Below, one piece after another: positions 19,041 through 28,591 of a stretch of DNA of 64,000 bases (positions are counted from its first letter, which is position 1; the number at the start of each line of letters is the position of its first letter). A program made the translations under genes and the position numbers. Source of the DNA: an uncultured Pelagibacteraceae bacterium (GTDB lineage: Bacteria; Pseudomonadota; Alphaproteobacteria; Pelagibacterales; Pelagibacteraceae); the NCBI GenBank assembly GCA_902555465.1, contig CACDSN010000001.1, positions 36,163-100,162 of the forward strand, given 5' to 3'. The notes beneath the pieces are model-generated. The model saw only the letters and a list, made by a program, of their open reading frames with translations, did not search any database and was not told the origin of the DNA.

Positions 19041-20219
19041 TTATTTATAGTTTTTACAAACTTTCTCTATTATTTTTAATGCTAAATCAATTTCAGTCTT
19101 TTTTACATTTAGTGGAGGTAAAATTCTTACAACATTTTCAGCTGCTCTTATTGTTAACAAATTATTTTTCTCTAGCGATCTTATAAATTTTGTTTGATCA
19201 ACAAATAATTGTATTCCAATCAATAAACCTTTTCCTCTAATTTCCTTAATAATTTTTGGATAATTATTACTTATATGACTTAATCTTAAAAAGAAATAAT
19301 CTGACATTTTTTTTACATTATTTAAAAATTGGGGTTTGAAAATTTGATTCATAACCTCAACTCCTACAGCACAAGCATTCGGATTTCCCCCAAATGTAGA
19401 TCCATGACTTCCTGGAGACATAGCTCTCGCAACTTTATTGGTCATTAATACTGCACCTATAGGAAAGCCTCCACCTATACCTTTTGCTATTGGGACAATA
19501 TCAGGTTTAATTTTTGAAGTTTCAAAAGCAAAAAATTCTCCAGATCTACCTATTCCTGATTGTACCTCGTCAAGAATTAACAAAATTTTCTTTTCATTAC
19601 ATATTTTTCTTAAATACTTGAGACATTTGTCAGGAATAACCTTTATGCCACCTTCTCCCATTACAGACTCTATCATTATTGCGGCTGTATTTTTTGTTAT
19701 TTTTTTTCTTAAATTTAGAAATCTTGGTTTAAAATTCCTAAAATTAATATGATCGAAACCTGGAACTTTTGGTCCATACCCTTCTGTCATTTTTTTTGAA
19801 CCACTTGCATAAATTGCAGCTATTGTTCTTCCATGAAATGAATTTTTTATACATAAAATTCTATTTTTATTTGCTTTTCCAATAGAAAAAAAATATTTTC
19901 TTGCAATTTTAATTGCTGCCTCTGTAGCCTCTGCTCCACTATTTTGAAAGATAACTTTGTCTGCAAATGTTTTTTGTGTCAACATTTTTGCCAACTTTTC
20001 TGCTTCAGGAATTTGAAAAGCATTTGATACATGCCAGACCTTTTTAGCTTGATTATTTAAGGCTTTAACAAGATAAGGATTGGCATGTCCCAATGAGTTA
20101 ACAGCAATTCCTTGAACAAAATCTAAATATTTTTTTCTTTTAGTAGAATATAAAAAACTTCCCTTTCCATATTTAAAGGAAATTTTTCTTCTATTATAAT
20201 TATTTGCCAACGAGCTCAT
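19041..20219 (-). CDS. argD: Acetylornithine aminotransferase (class III)
   Basis: ArgD converts N-acetylglutamate semialdehyde to N-acetylornithine with PLP; it often doubles as succinyldiaminopimelate aminotransferase. Landmarks are FVQGIAVNSLGH, the PLP-phosphate FQNSGAEATEAAIKIAR, LILDEVQSGIGRSG, and the Schiff-base lysine in IAKGIGGGFPIGA. I chose the ATG at 20219 (SSLANNYNRR) because family proteins begin close to this point; an in-frame ATG at 20243 would add eight residues. It is the first gene of the argD-argF pair and is divergent from gcrA. Confidence 0.94.
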   Translation of the reverse strand: MSSLANNYNRRKISFKYGKGSFLYSTKRKKYLDFVQGIAVNSLGHANPYLVKALNNQAKKVWHVSNAFQIPEAEKLAKMLTQKTFADKVIFQNSGAEATEAAIKIARKYFFSIGKANKNRILCIKNSFHGRTIAAIYASGSKKMTEGYGPKVPGFDHINFRNFKPRFLNLRKKITKNTAAIMIESVMGEGGIKVIPDKCLKYLRKICNEKKILLILDEVQSGIGRSGEFFAFETSKIKPDIVPIAKGIGGGFPIGAVLMTNKVARAMSPGSHGSTFGGNPNACAVGVEVMNQIFKPQFLNNVKKMSDYFFLRLSHISNNYPKIIKEIRGKGLLIGIQLFVDQTKFIRSLEKNNLLTIRAAENVVRILPPLNVKKTEIDLALKIIEKVCKNYK

Positions 20220-20403
20220 AAATTTATTTTTTATCTTATACACAATTAAATCATATTGACTTTAATAAAATGCAACCATCGGTTAAATTATAATTTTGAA
20301 AAAAATTGTTAAAAAAACCAAAATAAAACTTGCTTATTTAATGTATTTATGAGTTACATAATGTTGTATATAAATATTAAATATACACAATATTTAGTAA
20401 AAT

Positions 20404-20907
20404 ATGAGCTGGGACGAGAGAAAAATACAAATTTTAAAAAACGAATGGGGAAAAGGTAAAACTGCCTCTCAAATAGCAGAAATGATAGGAGGAGTTAGTA
20501 GGAATGCAGTTATTGGCAAAGCTCATAGATTAAAACTCTCCACTAATATTAAATCTAGAAATAATTCATACAACCATTCAGCAAGAAACCAAATTTCTGA
20601 AAAGAAAATAAATATTAGCAAAAGGGCAAAATTTAGAAGTTTGGTTTTAGATAAAAATTTTGAAGAAGCAAAAAATATATCTTTAGAGGAGTTAACTGAA
20701 AATACATGTAAATATATGGAAGGACATCCTTCAGAAAAAAACTCTTCATTTTGTGGACGAAAAACTGTGGAAAAATTTTCATATTGCCCATTACATTTAA
20801 TGATCGTTTATCAAACACGGGAAAGTGTAAAAGGTAAAAAAGACGAGGTTGCACTTAAAGATGAAGATGTTCCGGTATTTTTAGAAAAAAAAGTTAAATC
20901 AGCTTAA
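20404..20907 (+). CDS. gcrA: GcrA cell cycle regulator
   Basis: GcrA is an alphaproteobacterial sigma-70 cofactor that acts at promoters bearing the CcrM-methylated GANTC site. The 167-residue protein starts with the diagnostic MSWDERKIQILKNEWGKGKT helix-turn-helix, then GGVSRNAVIGKAHRLKL. The C-terminal Cys-rich sigma-interaction segment has CKYMEGHP, SSFCGRKTV and YCPLHLMIVYQ. A 160-base A+T-rich gap upstream gives room for a promoter. The linker between domains is basic and low complexity. The gene is convergent with the NDUFA9-like gene. Confidence 0.95.
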   Translation: MSWDERKIQILKNEWGKGKTASQIAEMIGGVSRNAVIGKAHRLKLSTNIKSRNNSYNHSARNQISEKKINISKRAKFRSLVLDKNFEEAKNISLEELTENTCKYMEGHPSEKNSSFCGRKTVEKFSYCPLHLMIVYQTRESVKGKKDEVALKDEDVPVFLEKKVKSA

Positions 20908-20924
20908 ATCAATTAATACTTAAT

Positions 20925-21884
20925 CTAATTTTTTATATTTTTTGAAAATTCTCCTCCAGTCTTATACATATATGAATATTTGGATATTTCTTTATCAAAA
21001 AACTTTAAATTTGAATTGAGATTTAATTCTATATTGGTTTTATATTTACCCGAGGGCATGTTATCATAATTTAATAAAATTAATTGATCTTTTGTTAGTA
21101 AGGGTTTTTTCATAGTAAGCTCAAAAAAGTTTGCGAACATTTTAGCGACTGGCAAAGGTGTGGGAATTAAAAATCTTTTGATATTTAAAGATTTATTTAT
21201 TCTTTGAACAATTTCTTTAAAGTTTATTTTTTCAGGTCCAATACATTCTATTGTTTCACCTTTAACTTCTTTTAACATTATATTTTCTATAATTTCACAA
21301 ATATCTGTTACATGAATTGGATAAAAAATTGTTTTACCATTGTAATATATTGGAAAAACTGGCATAAGTTTAAGCATGCCAAGCAACATAGTACTAAAAC
21401 TATCATCTTGTGAAAAAATTATTGAAGGCTTAAGAATTACATAATTATTAAATATTTTTTTAATTTCATTTTCACCATTTAATTTACTAATTGCGTATTT
21501 GCTCTTATTGGCATTTTCAATTCCTAAAGCTGATAAATGAATAAATTGCTTTAAATTATTTTCTTTAGATAGAATTGCTAATTTTTTGGGTAATAAACAA
21601 TGTATATTATTAAAAGATGATTTGTTTTTTTCATTTAGTATCCCAATAAGATTTATACAGATATCTTTATCTTTAAATAAATTATTAAGTATATTTTGAT
21701 CAAATGTTTCAAGTTCAACTATATCTATCCACCCTGCATTGCCAGATTTCTTAAGAATATACCCTTTTCTATGGACATTCCTTGTGACTGCAGTAACTTT
21801 ACAATTGTTTCTTGTTAGTTTTCGAAGCAGATTCCTTCCTATTTGGCCAGTAGCTCCAAAAACTAGAATTTCTGTAGGTTTCAT
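20925..21884 (-). CDS. NAD(P)-binding complex I NDUFA9-like protein
   Basis: The protein has an N-terminal Rossmann motif ILVFGATGQIGRNLLRKL, a KSKYAISKLNGENEI segment resembling the YxxxK site of extended short-chain dehydrogenases, and VILKPSIIF. This profile fits the atypical SDR family related to mitochondrial complex I subunit NDUFA9, common in alphaproteobacteria; a quinone or complex I accessory role is inferred only. The frame is open for 43 more codons upstream, but the ATG at 21884 gives the family N-terminus and leaves 13 bases to the divergent rnd start. Confidence 0.8.
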   Translation of the reverse strand: MKPTEILVFGATGQIGRNLLRKLTRNNCKVTAVTRNVHRKGYILKKSGNAGWIDIVELETFDQNILNNLFKDKDICINLIGILNEKNKSSFNNIHCLLPKKLAILSKENNLKQFIHLSALGIENANKSKYAISKLNGENEIKKIFNNYVILKPSIIFSQDDSFSTMLLGMLKLMPVFPIYYNGKTIFYPIHVTDICEIIENIMLKEVKGETIECIGPEKINFKEIVQRINKSLNIKRFLIPTPLPVAKMFANFFELTMKKPLLTKDQLILLNYDNMPSGKYKTNIELNLNSNLKFFDKEISKYSYMYKTGGEFSKNIKN

Positions 21885-21897
21885 ATATATATATCTT

Positions 21898-22515
21898 ATG
21901 CAAGTTAATATTAAATTACATAAGAATGATTTGCCAGATGAAATAAGGCTGGATGACAAAAAGTCTTTAGCAATAGACTCCGAATTTTCAGGGCTAAACA
22001 TAAATAGAGACAAGCTTTATTTGGTGCAAATATCATCTGGTAATAATGATGCGCATATAATCCAGTTAAACCGCGAAAACTATGATGCACCCAATCTTAA
22101 AAAACTATTAAATAACAAAAAAATTGAAAAAATTTTTCATTATGCAAGAGCAGACATGGTATTTATAAATAAGTACTTAAAAATTGAAGTGAATAATGTG
22201 AGTTGTACAAAAATAATGAGTAAAATTGCTAGAAGTTACTCTGATAAACATGGTTTAAAAGATCTGGTTAAAGAATTTTTAGGTATAGAAATAAGCAAAC
22301 AGTATCAAAGCTCAGATTTTGGTGGTCAGCTAAATGAAAAACAATTAAAGTATTGTGCAAATGATGTAATTTATCTTCATAAAGTTTATTCATTTTTAAA
22401 AGAAATACTTGTTAGAGAAGATAGATATGAACTCTATAAAAAAGCAATCAATTGTATACAAACAAGAGTTGATTTAGATTTGGCTTCTTTTACTGAAGAT
22501 ATTTGGTCACATTAA
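21898..22515 (+). CDS. rnd: Short RNase D-like 3'-5' exonuclease
   Basis: This is a DEDDy 3'-5' exonuclease. Exo I is AIDSEFSGL (Asp and Glu), exo II is in FHYARADMVFI, and exo III is YCANDVIYLH (Tyr and Asp). The 205-residue form contains only the nuclease domain and lacks the C-terminal HRDC domains of E. coli RNase D, as in many alphaproteobacteria. RNA processing or tRNA maturation is likely. I took the ATG at 21898; the longer frame upstream runs antisense through the neighbouring gene and is not credible. Confidence 0.88.
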   Translation: MQVNIKLHKNDLPDEIRLDDKKSLAIDSEFSGLNINRDKLYLVQISSGNNDAHIIQLNRENYDAPNLKKLLNNKKIEKIFHYARADMVFINKYLKIEVNNVSCTKIMSKIARSYSDKHGLKDLVKEFLGIEISKQYQSSDFGGQLNEKQLKYCANDVIYLHKVYSFLKEILVREDRYELYKKAINCIQTRVDLDLASFTEDIWSH

Positions 22516-22518
22516 ATT

Positions 22519-23490
22519 ATGAAAAATAGTTTTTACTCAATTGGTAAAGAAGTTGTTCAAGCAGAGATAAATGCTCTTAAAAATCTTAAAAAATCTATAA
22601 GTAAAGATTTTGATAAAATTGTAAATGCAATAATAAAATGTAAGGGAAAAATTATTTTTTCAGGAGTAGGTAAATCTGGGATAATATCAAAAAAAATATC
22701 ATCTACATTTTGCTCCATTGGCATTTCATCTTTTTACGTTGATGCAGGCTCCTGTTCTCATGGAGATTTAGGTGTAATTCAATCAGGAGATATAGTTGTC
22801 TTAATTAGTCACAGTGGTGAGTCTGATGAATTAAAAAATATAATTCAATATGTAAAAAGAAATAGAAATATCCCTTTAATTGGTATTACAACAAAGAAAA
22901 ATTCATTACTTTATAAATCAAGTAATTTAAAATTTTTACTTCCTAGCATAACTGAGGCTGGACCAGGAAATTATATTCCAACATCGAGTACAACTATTCA
23001 AATCTGTCTTGGTGATGCATTGGCGATATCAACTATTTATCGTAGAAAATTTTCAAAACTGGATTTTAAAAAATTTCATCCTAGTGGTGCTTTAGGTGCA
23101 AAATTAAAGACTGTAGAAGATTTAATGTACAAAGGAAAAAATATCCCATTTATAAACGAAAGATCTAACATAAAAAATGCGCTTAAAATTCTTAATAAAA
23201 AAAATTTAGGTATATTAATTGTTAAAAATTCAAAAGGAAATTCGATAGGTATTATTTCTGATGGAGATATTAAAAGGATAAGCTCAAAAACTGACAATAT
23301 AAATAATTTAATTATTAAAAATGTAATGAAAAAAAATCCAATTATGGTACATGAAAATACACTTGCTGCCGAAGCGTTATCAGTAATGAACAACAAAAAA
23401 ATTACTGCATTGTGTGTTTACAAAAAAAATAAAAAAAAGGTAACTGGTATAGTTCATATGCATAATATTCTTGATGCAAACATTACCTAA
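22519..23490 (+). CDS. kdsD: Arabinose-5-phosphate isomerase
   Basis: KdsD (KpsF family) makes arabinose 5-phosphate, the precursor of Kdo. The 323-residue protein has an N-terminal SIS domain with FSGVGKSGIISKK, the SHSGES sugar-phosphate loop near residue 95, SHGDLGVI and FHPSGALGAKL, then two CBS domains (about 200-320). Length is standard. It starts 3 bases after rnd and leads directly into lptC and lptB, so this is an LPS-related operon. Confidence 0.93.
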   Translation: MKNSFYSIGKEVVQAEINALKNLKKSISKDFDKIVNAIIKCKGKIIFSGVGKSGIISKKISSTFCSIGISSFYVDAGSCSHGDLGVIQSGDIVVLISHSGESDELKNIIQYVKRNRNIPLIGITTKKNSLLYKSSNLKFLLPSITEAGPGNYIPTSSTTIQICLGDALAISTIYRRKFSKLDFKKFHPSGALGAKLKTVEDLMYKGKNIPFINERSNIKNALKILNKKNLGILIVKNSKGNSIGIISDGDIKRISSKTDNINNLIIKNVMKKNPIMVHENTLAAEALSVMNNKKITALCVYKKNKKKVTGIVHMHNILDANIT

Positions 23491-23491
23491 A

Positions 23492-24103
23492 ATGAAATTA
23501 AGTCTTATTTTTCAAATAATATTAACACTTTTCATAATAATTATTTTGGCTGGTTTCTATTACACATATATTGTTAAAAAAAATAATACTAATTTGGAAA
23601 CTTTAAAAGATGGAAATTCAAAAAATATCGATAAAATTATAGAGGATGAAATTTCAAATGAATTAACAAATATTGAGTATAATTCTTACGATAATTTAGG
23701 AAATTCTTATTATATAAATGCCAAAAGAGCTGTCGTAAATATAAAAAATCAAGAACAAGGAATAGTTAATTTGGAAAATGTTACGTCCGTTATTAGTTTA
23801 AAAAATAAAGGTATAATTAATATTTATTCAAAAAATGCAATTTATGAAAAAAAGAATCATGATACATTATTTTACGGAAATGTTAAAATAGAATATCTAG
23901 ATAACATTATAAAATCTGATAATGCTGATATCTCATTTTCTCAAAATATTTCGAAAATTTACAATAATGTTGTTTATATGAGTGATAATTCAAATCTATC
24001 TACTGATGTAATATTAATAAATATGAAAACTGGAGATTTAAAAATAAAAATGATAGATAGATCGAAAAAAGTAAAAATTAAAACAAAATATGACTTTAAT
24101 TAA
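23492..24103 (+). CDS. lptC: LPS export protein LptC
   Basis: LptC is the bitopic inner-membrane protein that passes LPS from LptB2FG to the periplasmic LptA bridge. The roughly 203-residue protein has one N-terminal membrane helix (about 4-25) and a beta-rich periplasmic domain (KRAVVNIKNQEQGIVNLENV, NAIYEKKNHDTLFYGNVKIE). I prefer the ATG at 23492, just after the kdsD stop; an in-frame ATG at 23471 would overlap kdsD. No separate lptA lies between it and lptB, which is a change from the common lptC-lptA-lptB order. Confidence 0.85.
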   Translation: MKLSLIFQIILTLFIIIILAGFYYTYIVKKNNTNLETLKDGNSKNIDKIIEDEISNELTNIEYNSYDNLGNSYYINAKRAVVNIKNQEQGIVNLENVTSVISLKNKGIINIYSKNAIYEKKNHDTLFYGNVKIEYLDNIIKSDNADISFSQNISKIYNNVVYMSDNSNLSTDVILINMKTGDLKIKMIDRSKKVKIKTKYDFN

Positions 24104-24863
24104 AAAATTTAGAATTAAATCTTTTAAAGAAGAAAAGCCTATAATTGAAATTAAAAATCTAACTATTACATATGGAAATAGACAGATTGTTGAGCAGCTT
24201 AATTTAAGTATTCAAAATTCTGAAATTTGCGGTTTGCTAGGACCAAATGGTGCAGGTAAAAGTAGTATTTACCATTGTATCATTGGGTTAGTTAAGCCAA
24301 CTTATGGAGAAATTTTTATTAATGGTATTGATGTAACAAATATACCTACACATCTTAGATGTACTAAATTTGGCATATCTTGGGTGCCTCAATATGGTGG
24401 ATCCTGGTCAGATTTAACTACCTTCGAAAACCTTATGGCAATAGCTGAGTTGCATATTAATAATAAGGAAGAAAGACTATTAAAAATAAATAGTTTGATC
24501 AGGAAATTTGAACTAGAAAATGTTATAAAGTTAAAATCAAAATATCTATCGGGAGGACAGGCTAGAAAACTTACATTGGCTATGGCCATGGTAAAAAACA
24601 CCAAAATTTTAATTTTGGACGAACCGTTTGCTGCCCTTGATCCACAAAGTGTGAGAATGATACAACAAATTATTGTAAGTCTTCAAATGTTTGAAAGAAT
24701 CTCAGTTTCAATATCTGATCATAGTTCGAGAGACTTATTATCATGTGTAGATTCAGCAATGGTTTTATCTGATGGAAAGATTGTTGCTAAAGGTACACCT
24801 CAACAATTAGTAAAAAATACAAGGGCAATTGAAAAATATTTTGGCGAAGGTTTTAAAATTTAG
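24090..24863 (+). CDS. lptB: LPS export ABC transporter ATPase LptB
   Basis: This ABC ATPase powers LPS extraction by LptFG. The 257-residue protein has Walker A GPNGAGKSSIYH, Q-loop region WVPQYGGSW, signature LSGGQARKLTLA, Walker B ILILDEPFAALDP and H-loop SDHSSRD. Sequence around IEIKNLTITYGNRQIVEQL fits the LptB branch. It overlaps the end of lptC by 14 bases. The first roughly 17 residues precede the usual family start, so a slightly later start is possible. Confidence 0.93.
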   Translation: MTLIKKFRIKSFKEEKPIIEIKNLTITYGNRQIVEQLNLSIQNSEICGLLGPNGAGKSSIYHCIIGLVKPTYGEIFINGIDVTNIPTHLRCTKFGISWVPQYGGSWSDLTTFENLMAIAELHINNKEERLLKINSLIRKFELENVIKLKSKYLSGGQARKLTLAMAMVKNTKILILDEPFAALDPQSVRMIQQIIVSLQMFERISVSISDHSSRDLLSCVDSAMVLSDGKIVAKGTPQQLVKNTRAIEKYFGEGFKI

Positions 24864-24869
24864 GAAAAA

Positions 24870-26195
24870 GTGGAAAATCAGGTCAAAATAGAAAAAAGAA
24901 TATCTCCATTTAAAAAAACGATTACAGTTTCAAGTGATAAAAGTATTAGTATAAGGTGTATATTGCTTTCATCAATTGCAATTGGAAAATCAAAATTATT
25001 TAATGTCCTAAATTCTGAAGACATAGAAAATACTCTTCAAACAATAAAAAAAATTGGTGTTAATTATAAAAAAAAAAAAGAATATTTAGAAATTGATGGT
25101 GTCGGGATTAATGGTTTTAAAATTAAAAATAAAACAATTTTAAATGCAGGAAATTCTGGGACACTTGCTAGATGTATTTTGGGCCTTTGTTCTGCTACAA
25201 AATATAAAATCAAATTAGTCGGCGACAAAAGCCTCTCTAAAAGAGATTTTTCAAGAGTAATAAATCCATTAAATTCTTTTGGAGTTATAATTAAATCAAA
25301 AAAAGACATGCTACCATTAGAAATGACTGGCTCTCAATTACTGAGGCCAATTAAGTATTATGAAAACAAAGGAAGCGCTCAAATCAAAACTTGTATTATT
25401 CTAAGCGCAATCAACACTCCAGGTGTAACTAAAATAAAAGCGGCTAAGAGCAGGACGCACACCGAACTCCTTTTGAAAAGTTTTAATTATCCAATTACTG
25501 TTAAAAAAACAAAAAAATTTGATTTTATTAGTATAAAAGGATTGAATCAGTTTAGCTCATTTGATTATAAAATACCTGGCGACATAAGCTCTGCATCTTT
25601 TTTTATTGTTCTCACTTTGCTGTCTAAAAATTCCCAATTAATTATTAAAGACATAAATATTAATCCCTCACGAATGGGCATATTTAAAATTTTAAATAAA
25701 ATGAATGCTAAAATTAAAATTATAAATAAGAGAAATTATAAAGGTGAAAAGTTAGGTGACATTAAAGTTGAAAGTACAAAATATTTAAAATCAATTAATT
25801 GTCCTGCTAGCTTAAACAGTTCCGCAATCGATGAATTTCTTTTGATCTTTCTCGTTGCAGCTAAAAGTCATGGGATTTCAAAATTTAAAAATTTAGGTGA
25901 ACTTAATAAAAAAGAAAGCCCAAGGTTAGATATAGCGATAAAATTTTTGAAAATGATTGGAATTAAAGTTGATAGAGATAATGATAATATTAAAATTACT
26001 GGTAGTCCAAATATAAAACTGAAAAATTCTTATCATATTAGAAATTTTTTAAAGGATCATCGAGTATTCATGATGTCTGTAGTCGCTGCTTTAACTTTAG
26101 GTGGAAAATTCAAAATAAATGATAAGGACGCCGTCAACACTTCTTTTCCAAATTTTTTGAGAATATTAAGTAAACTTGGAGCAAAGATAAATTGA
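24870..26195 (+). CDS. aroA: 3-phosphoshikimate 1-carboxyvinyltransferase (EPSP synthase)
   Basis: AroA forms EPSP in the shikimate pathway. The 441-residue protein, read from a GTG at 24870, shows the SDKSISIRCILLSSIA N-terminal motif, NAGNSGTLARCILGL near residue 93, the SAQIKTCIILSAI segment, SRTHTELLLKSF and PGDISSASFFI. A run of twelve A at about 25048-25059 keeps frame here (KKKK), in contrast to the A10 runs in prfA and cmk. The stop overlaps the TTG start of cmk, so the two are translationally coupled. Confidence 0.94.
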   Translation: MENQVKIEKRISPFKKTITVSSDKSISIRCILLSSIAIGKSKLFNVLNSEDIENTLQTIKKIGVNYKKKKEYLEIDGVGINGFKIKNKTILNAGNSGTLARCILGLCSATKYKIKLVGDKSLSKRDFSRVINPLNSFGVIIKSKKDMLPLEMTGSQLLRPIKYYENKGSAQIKTCIILSAINTPGVTKIKAAKSRTHTELLLKSFNYPITVKKTKKFDFISIKGLNQFSSFDYKIPGDISSASFFIVLTLLSKNSQLIIKDININPSRMGIFKILNKMNAKIKIINKRNYKGEKLGDIKVESTKYLKSINCPASLNSSAIDEFLLIFLVAAKSHGISKFKNLGELNKKESPRLDIAIKFLKMIGIKVDRDNDNIKITGSPNIKLKNSYHIRNFLKDHRVFMMSVVAALTLGGKFKINDKDAVNTSFPNFLRILSKLGAKIN

Positions 26196-26849
26196 GAAAA
26201 AGAAAAAATATTATTACTGTAGCAATAGACTCTCCTGCGGCTGCAGGAGCTGGTACCCAAGCAAAACTTATAGCTAAGCACTATAACCTTTTGCAATTAG
26301 ATACAGGAAGAATATATCGTGTAATTGGCAAAATGAGATTAGACAATCCAAAAAAATTTAATCTTTCACTAATCAAAAAGAAAATTAAGAAATTAACTGT
26401 AAAAAATTTACAAAATAAAAACTTATTGTCTGATAAAGTAGCTGTATCAGCGTCAATAATTGCTAAAGAAAAAAAAAATTAGGGATGTCGTTAAAAAATT
26501 TCAACAAAACTATGCATACAATCCCCCAAAAAAATACAACGGATCAGTACTTGATGGAAGAGATATTACTAGTGTTATTTTTAAAGATGCTATGTTTAAA
26601 TTTTTTATCACAGCAAATATTAAAGTACGTGCGAGAAGAAGATTTAAAGAATATAAAAATCAAAACAAAAAAATATCTTTCAATAAAGTGTTAAAAAGCC
26701 TTAAAAATAGGGATAAATCAGATCGTCAAAGAAAATATGGTCCGTTAAAAAAAACAAAAGATAGTATATTGCTAAATTCTACTAAACTTAGTAGAAGACA
26801 ATGCTTTTTAAAAATAAAAGCGATTATGGATAGGAAATTAAATAAATAA
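26192..26849 (+). CDS. cmk: Cytidylate kinase homologue, frameshifted and with altered P-loop
   Basis: The product resembles CMP kinase: LLQLDTGRIYRVIG matches the CMP-binding region, GSVLDGRDITSVIF the core, and ARRRFKEY and DRQRKYGPLKK the lid and later sites. Two defects are visible. A run of ten A at 26469-26478 breaks the frame after residue about 96; with nine A the protein reads AKEKKIRDVVKKFQQNY and is 218 residues, a normal length. The P-loop reads DSPAAAGAGTQAK where the family has DGPxxxGKGT, so the ATP-binding Lys is replaced by Ala. Translation would start at a TTG overlapping aroA. The aroA-cmk-rpsA order is classical. Confidence 0.85.
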
Positions 26850-28582
26850 TGGAAGTATATAAAGATATTTCAAGTTCTCAGAGTCAAAAATTCAAAAAAT
26901 TATTAATCGATAACTTCTCAAAAACTAAAATTGAAGAAGGTAAAATACTTACAGGTACAATTACCAAAATTACTGAAAAACACATTTATTTGTTGATAGA
27001 TGGGATGAAAAGTGAAGCTTTAATAGATATAAATGAAGCAAAATCGATTTACAATGAAAAAAAAATTAAAGAAAATGATAAACTGGAAGTTTATTTAGAA
27101 AAAATAGAAGACCCAAAAACGGGTGAGGTTATTGTATCTGCATCAAAAGCACAAAAAATTAGAGGGTTTTATACTTTAGAGAAAGCTTTTGAAGCGGGCG
27201 AAATCATAAAAGGGAAGTTTATTAGTAAAATAAAAGGTGGGTTAATTGGATCTCATGTGGATACAGGTACACTTTTTTTTGTCCCGGGGAGCCAGGTAGA
27301 CACTAAAGTTTTAAAATCTTTTGATCATTTGTTCGGCGTAGAATTGGATTTCAAAATAATTAAGATAGATAAAATAAGAGGAAATATTCTTTGCTCAAGA
27401 AGAGAAGTAATTAGCTCAGTTAAAAAAGAAGACAAAGCCAAAATATTAGAGAAGTATAAAGTCGGGGATATTATTAAAAATGCTGTCGTCAAGGGCTACT
27501 CGAGTTTTGGTTGCTTTTTTGAAGTAAATAATGAAATCGATGTTTTGGTTCATTTACAAGAAATATCTTATTCTAGAATTAATCACCCTGACGAAGTTTT
27601 CACGATAGGTGAGAGACACGATTTAAAAGTTATATCAATTGACAATGAAAAAATGCAGATTTCATGTTCGATTAAAGCATTAACGCCTGATCCATTTGAA
27701 AATATCTCAAACTACGAAGCTGGCAAAACTTACAAAGCAAAAGTAATTAAGGTAGTTGATTATGGCGCGTTCTGTGAACTGCAAGCTGGTTTAACATGTT
27801 TACTTCATTCAAGTGAAATAAGCTGGGGTAGAAAAAATGTTTCTCCAAGTAAGTTTTTTAAAGTAAATGATGAAATTAATTGTGTTATTACTGACGTGGA
27901 TCGCGAGAAAAAAAGAATTGCTATATCTTATAAGCTTGCAAAAGAAAATCCATATGAAAACTTTGAAAAAAAATATCCTGTAAATTCTACAATTAAATGC
28001 AAGATTTCTAATATAAAAGATCTAGCTATGTATTTAAATATAGAAGAGTTTGATATCGACGGATTTTGCCATGCAAGTGATCTGTCGTATTCAGCAAAAC
28101 CTGAAGATGAAATTAAAAAATATAAAAAAGGTGATGAATTAGAAGTTAAAATATTAGAAATTAAAAGTAAGGAACAAAAAATTAAATTTGGTGTAAAACA
28201 ATTAAAGGATGATCCATTTAATATTTTCAATGGAAAAAAAGTAAATGATATATTGACTGTAAAAGTAGTATCTACAAATTCAAAAGGAATTATGGTTTCC
28301 CCAGAAGGAAATGATCTGGAATTTTTGATTAAAAAAAACGACCTAGCTATAAATGTTGAGGAATCAAGGAATTACAATAGATTTCAAGTGGGTGATCGTT
28401 TAGATGTTGCAATTGCAGATATATCTTTGGAAAAAAGAAAAGTGTCACTGAGTGTTAAATTATTAGAACAGAACCTAAATGCTGAAGCTGTATCTAAATT
28501 TGGTTCTGATGCTTCAGGTAAAAACCTACCTTTTTCATCACTCTCTGAAAAATTAGGTAAAAAAAAGAAAGAAGATAAATAA
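26849..28582 (+). CDS. rpsA: 30S ribosomal protein S1
   Basis: S1 recruits mRNA to the 30S subunit. The 577-residue protein contains six S1 RNA-binding repeats in tandem; clear ones begin near GKILTGTITKITEKHIYLLI, IIKNAVVKGYSSFGCFFEVN and YKAKVIKVVDYGAFCELQAG. Length and six-repeat layout are as in other proteobacteria. The first base of its ATG is the last base of the cmk stop, so loss of cmk translation by the frameshift could reduce coupling to this essential gene. ihfB follows. Confidence 0.97.
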   Translation: MEVYKDISSSQSQKFKKLLIDNFSKTKIEEGKILTGTITKITEKHIYLLIDGMKSEALIDINEAKSIYNEKKIKENDKLEVYLEKIEDPKTGEVIVSASKAQKIRGFYTLEKAFEAGEIIKGKFISKIKGGLIGSHVDTGTLFFVPGSQVDTKVLKSFDHLFGVELDFKIIKIDKIRGNILCSRREVISSVKKEDKAKILEKYKVGDIIKNAVVKGYSSFGCFFEVNNEIDVLVHLQEISYSRINHPDEVFTIGERHDLKVISIDNEKMQISCSIKALTPDPFENISNYEAGKTYKAKVIKVVDYGAFCELQAGLTCLLHSSEISWGRKNVSPSKFFKVNDEINCVITDVDREKKRIAISYKLAKENPYENFEKKYPVNSTIKCKISNIKDLAMYLNIEEFDIDGFCHASDLSYSAKPEDEIKKYKKGDELEVKILEIKSKEQKIKFGVKQLKDDPFNIFNGKKVNDILTVKVVSTNSKGIMVSPEGNDLEFLIKKNDLAINVEESRNYNRFQVGDRLDVAIADISLEKRKVSLSVKLLEQNLNAEAVSKFGSDASGKNLPFSSLSEKLGKKKKEDK

Positions 28583-28591
28583 ATAAAAAAA

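Noticed and set aside
21739-21897. Upstream extension of the RNase D frame
   Set aside because: It runs antisense through the start of the NDUFA9-like gene; the ATG at 21898 gives the normal family N-terminus.
21885-22013. Upstream extension of the NDUFA9-like gene
   Set aside because: It would overlap the coding region of rnd antisense and adds residues before the Rossmann start that are absent from the family.
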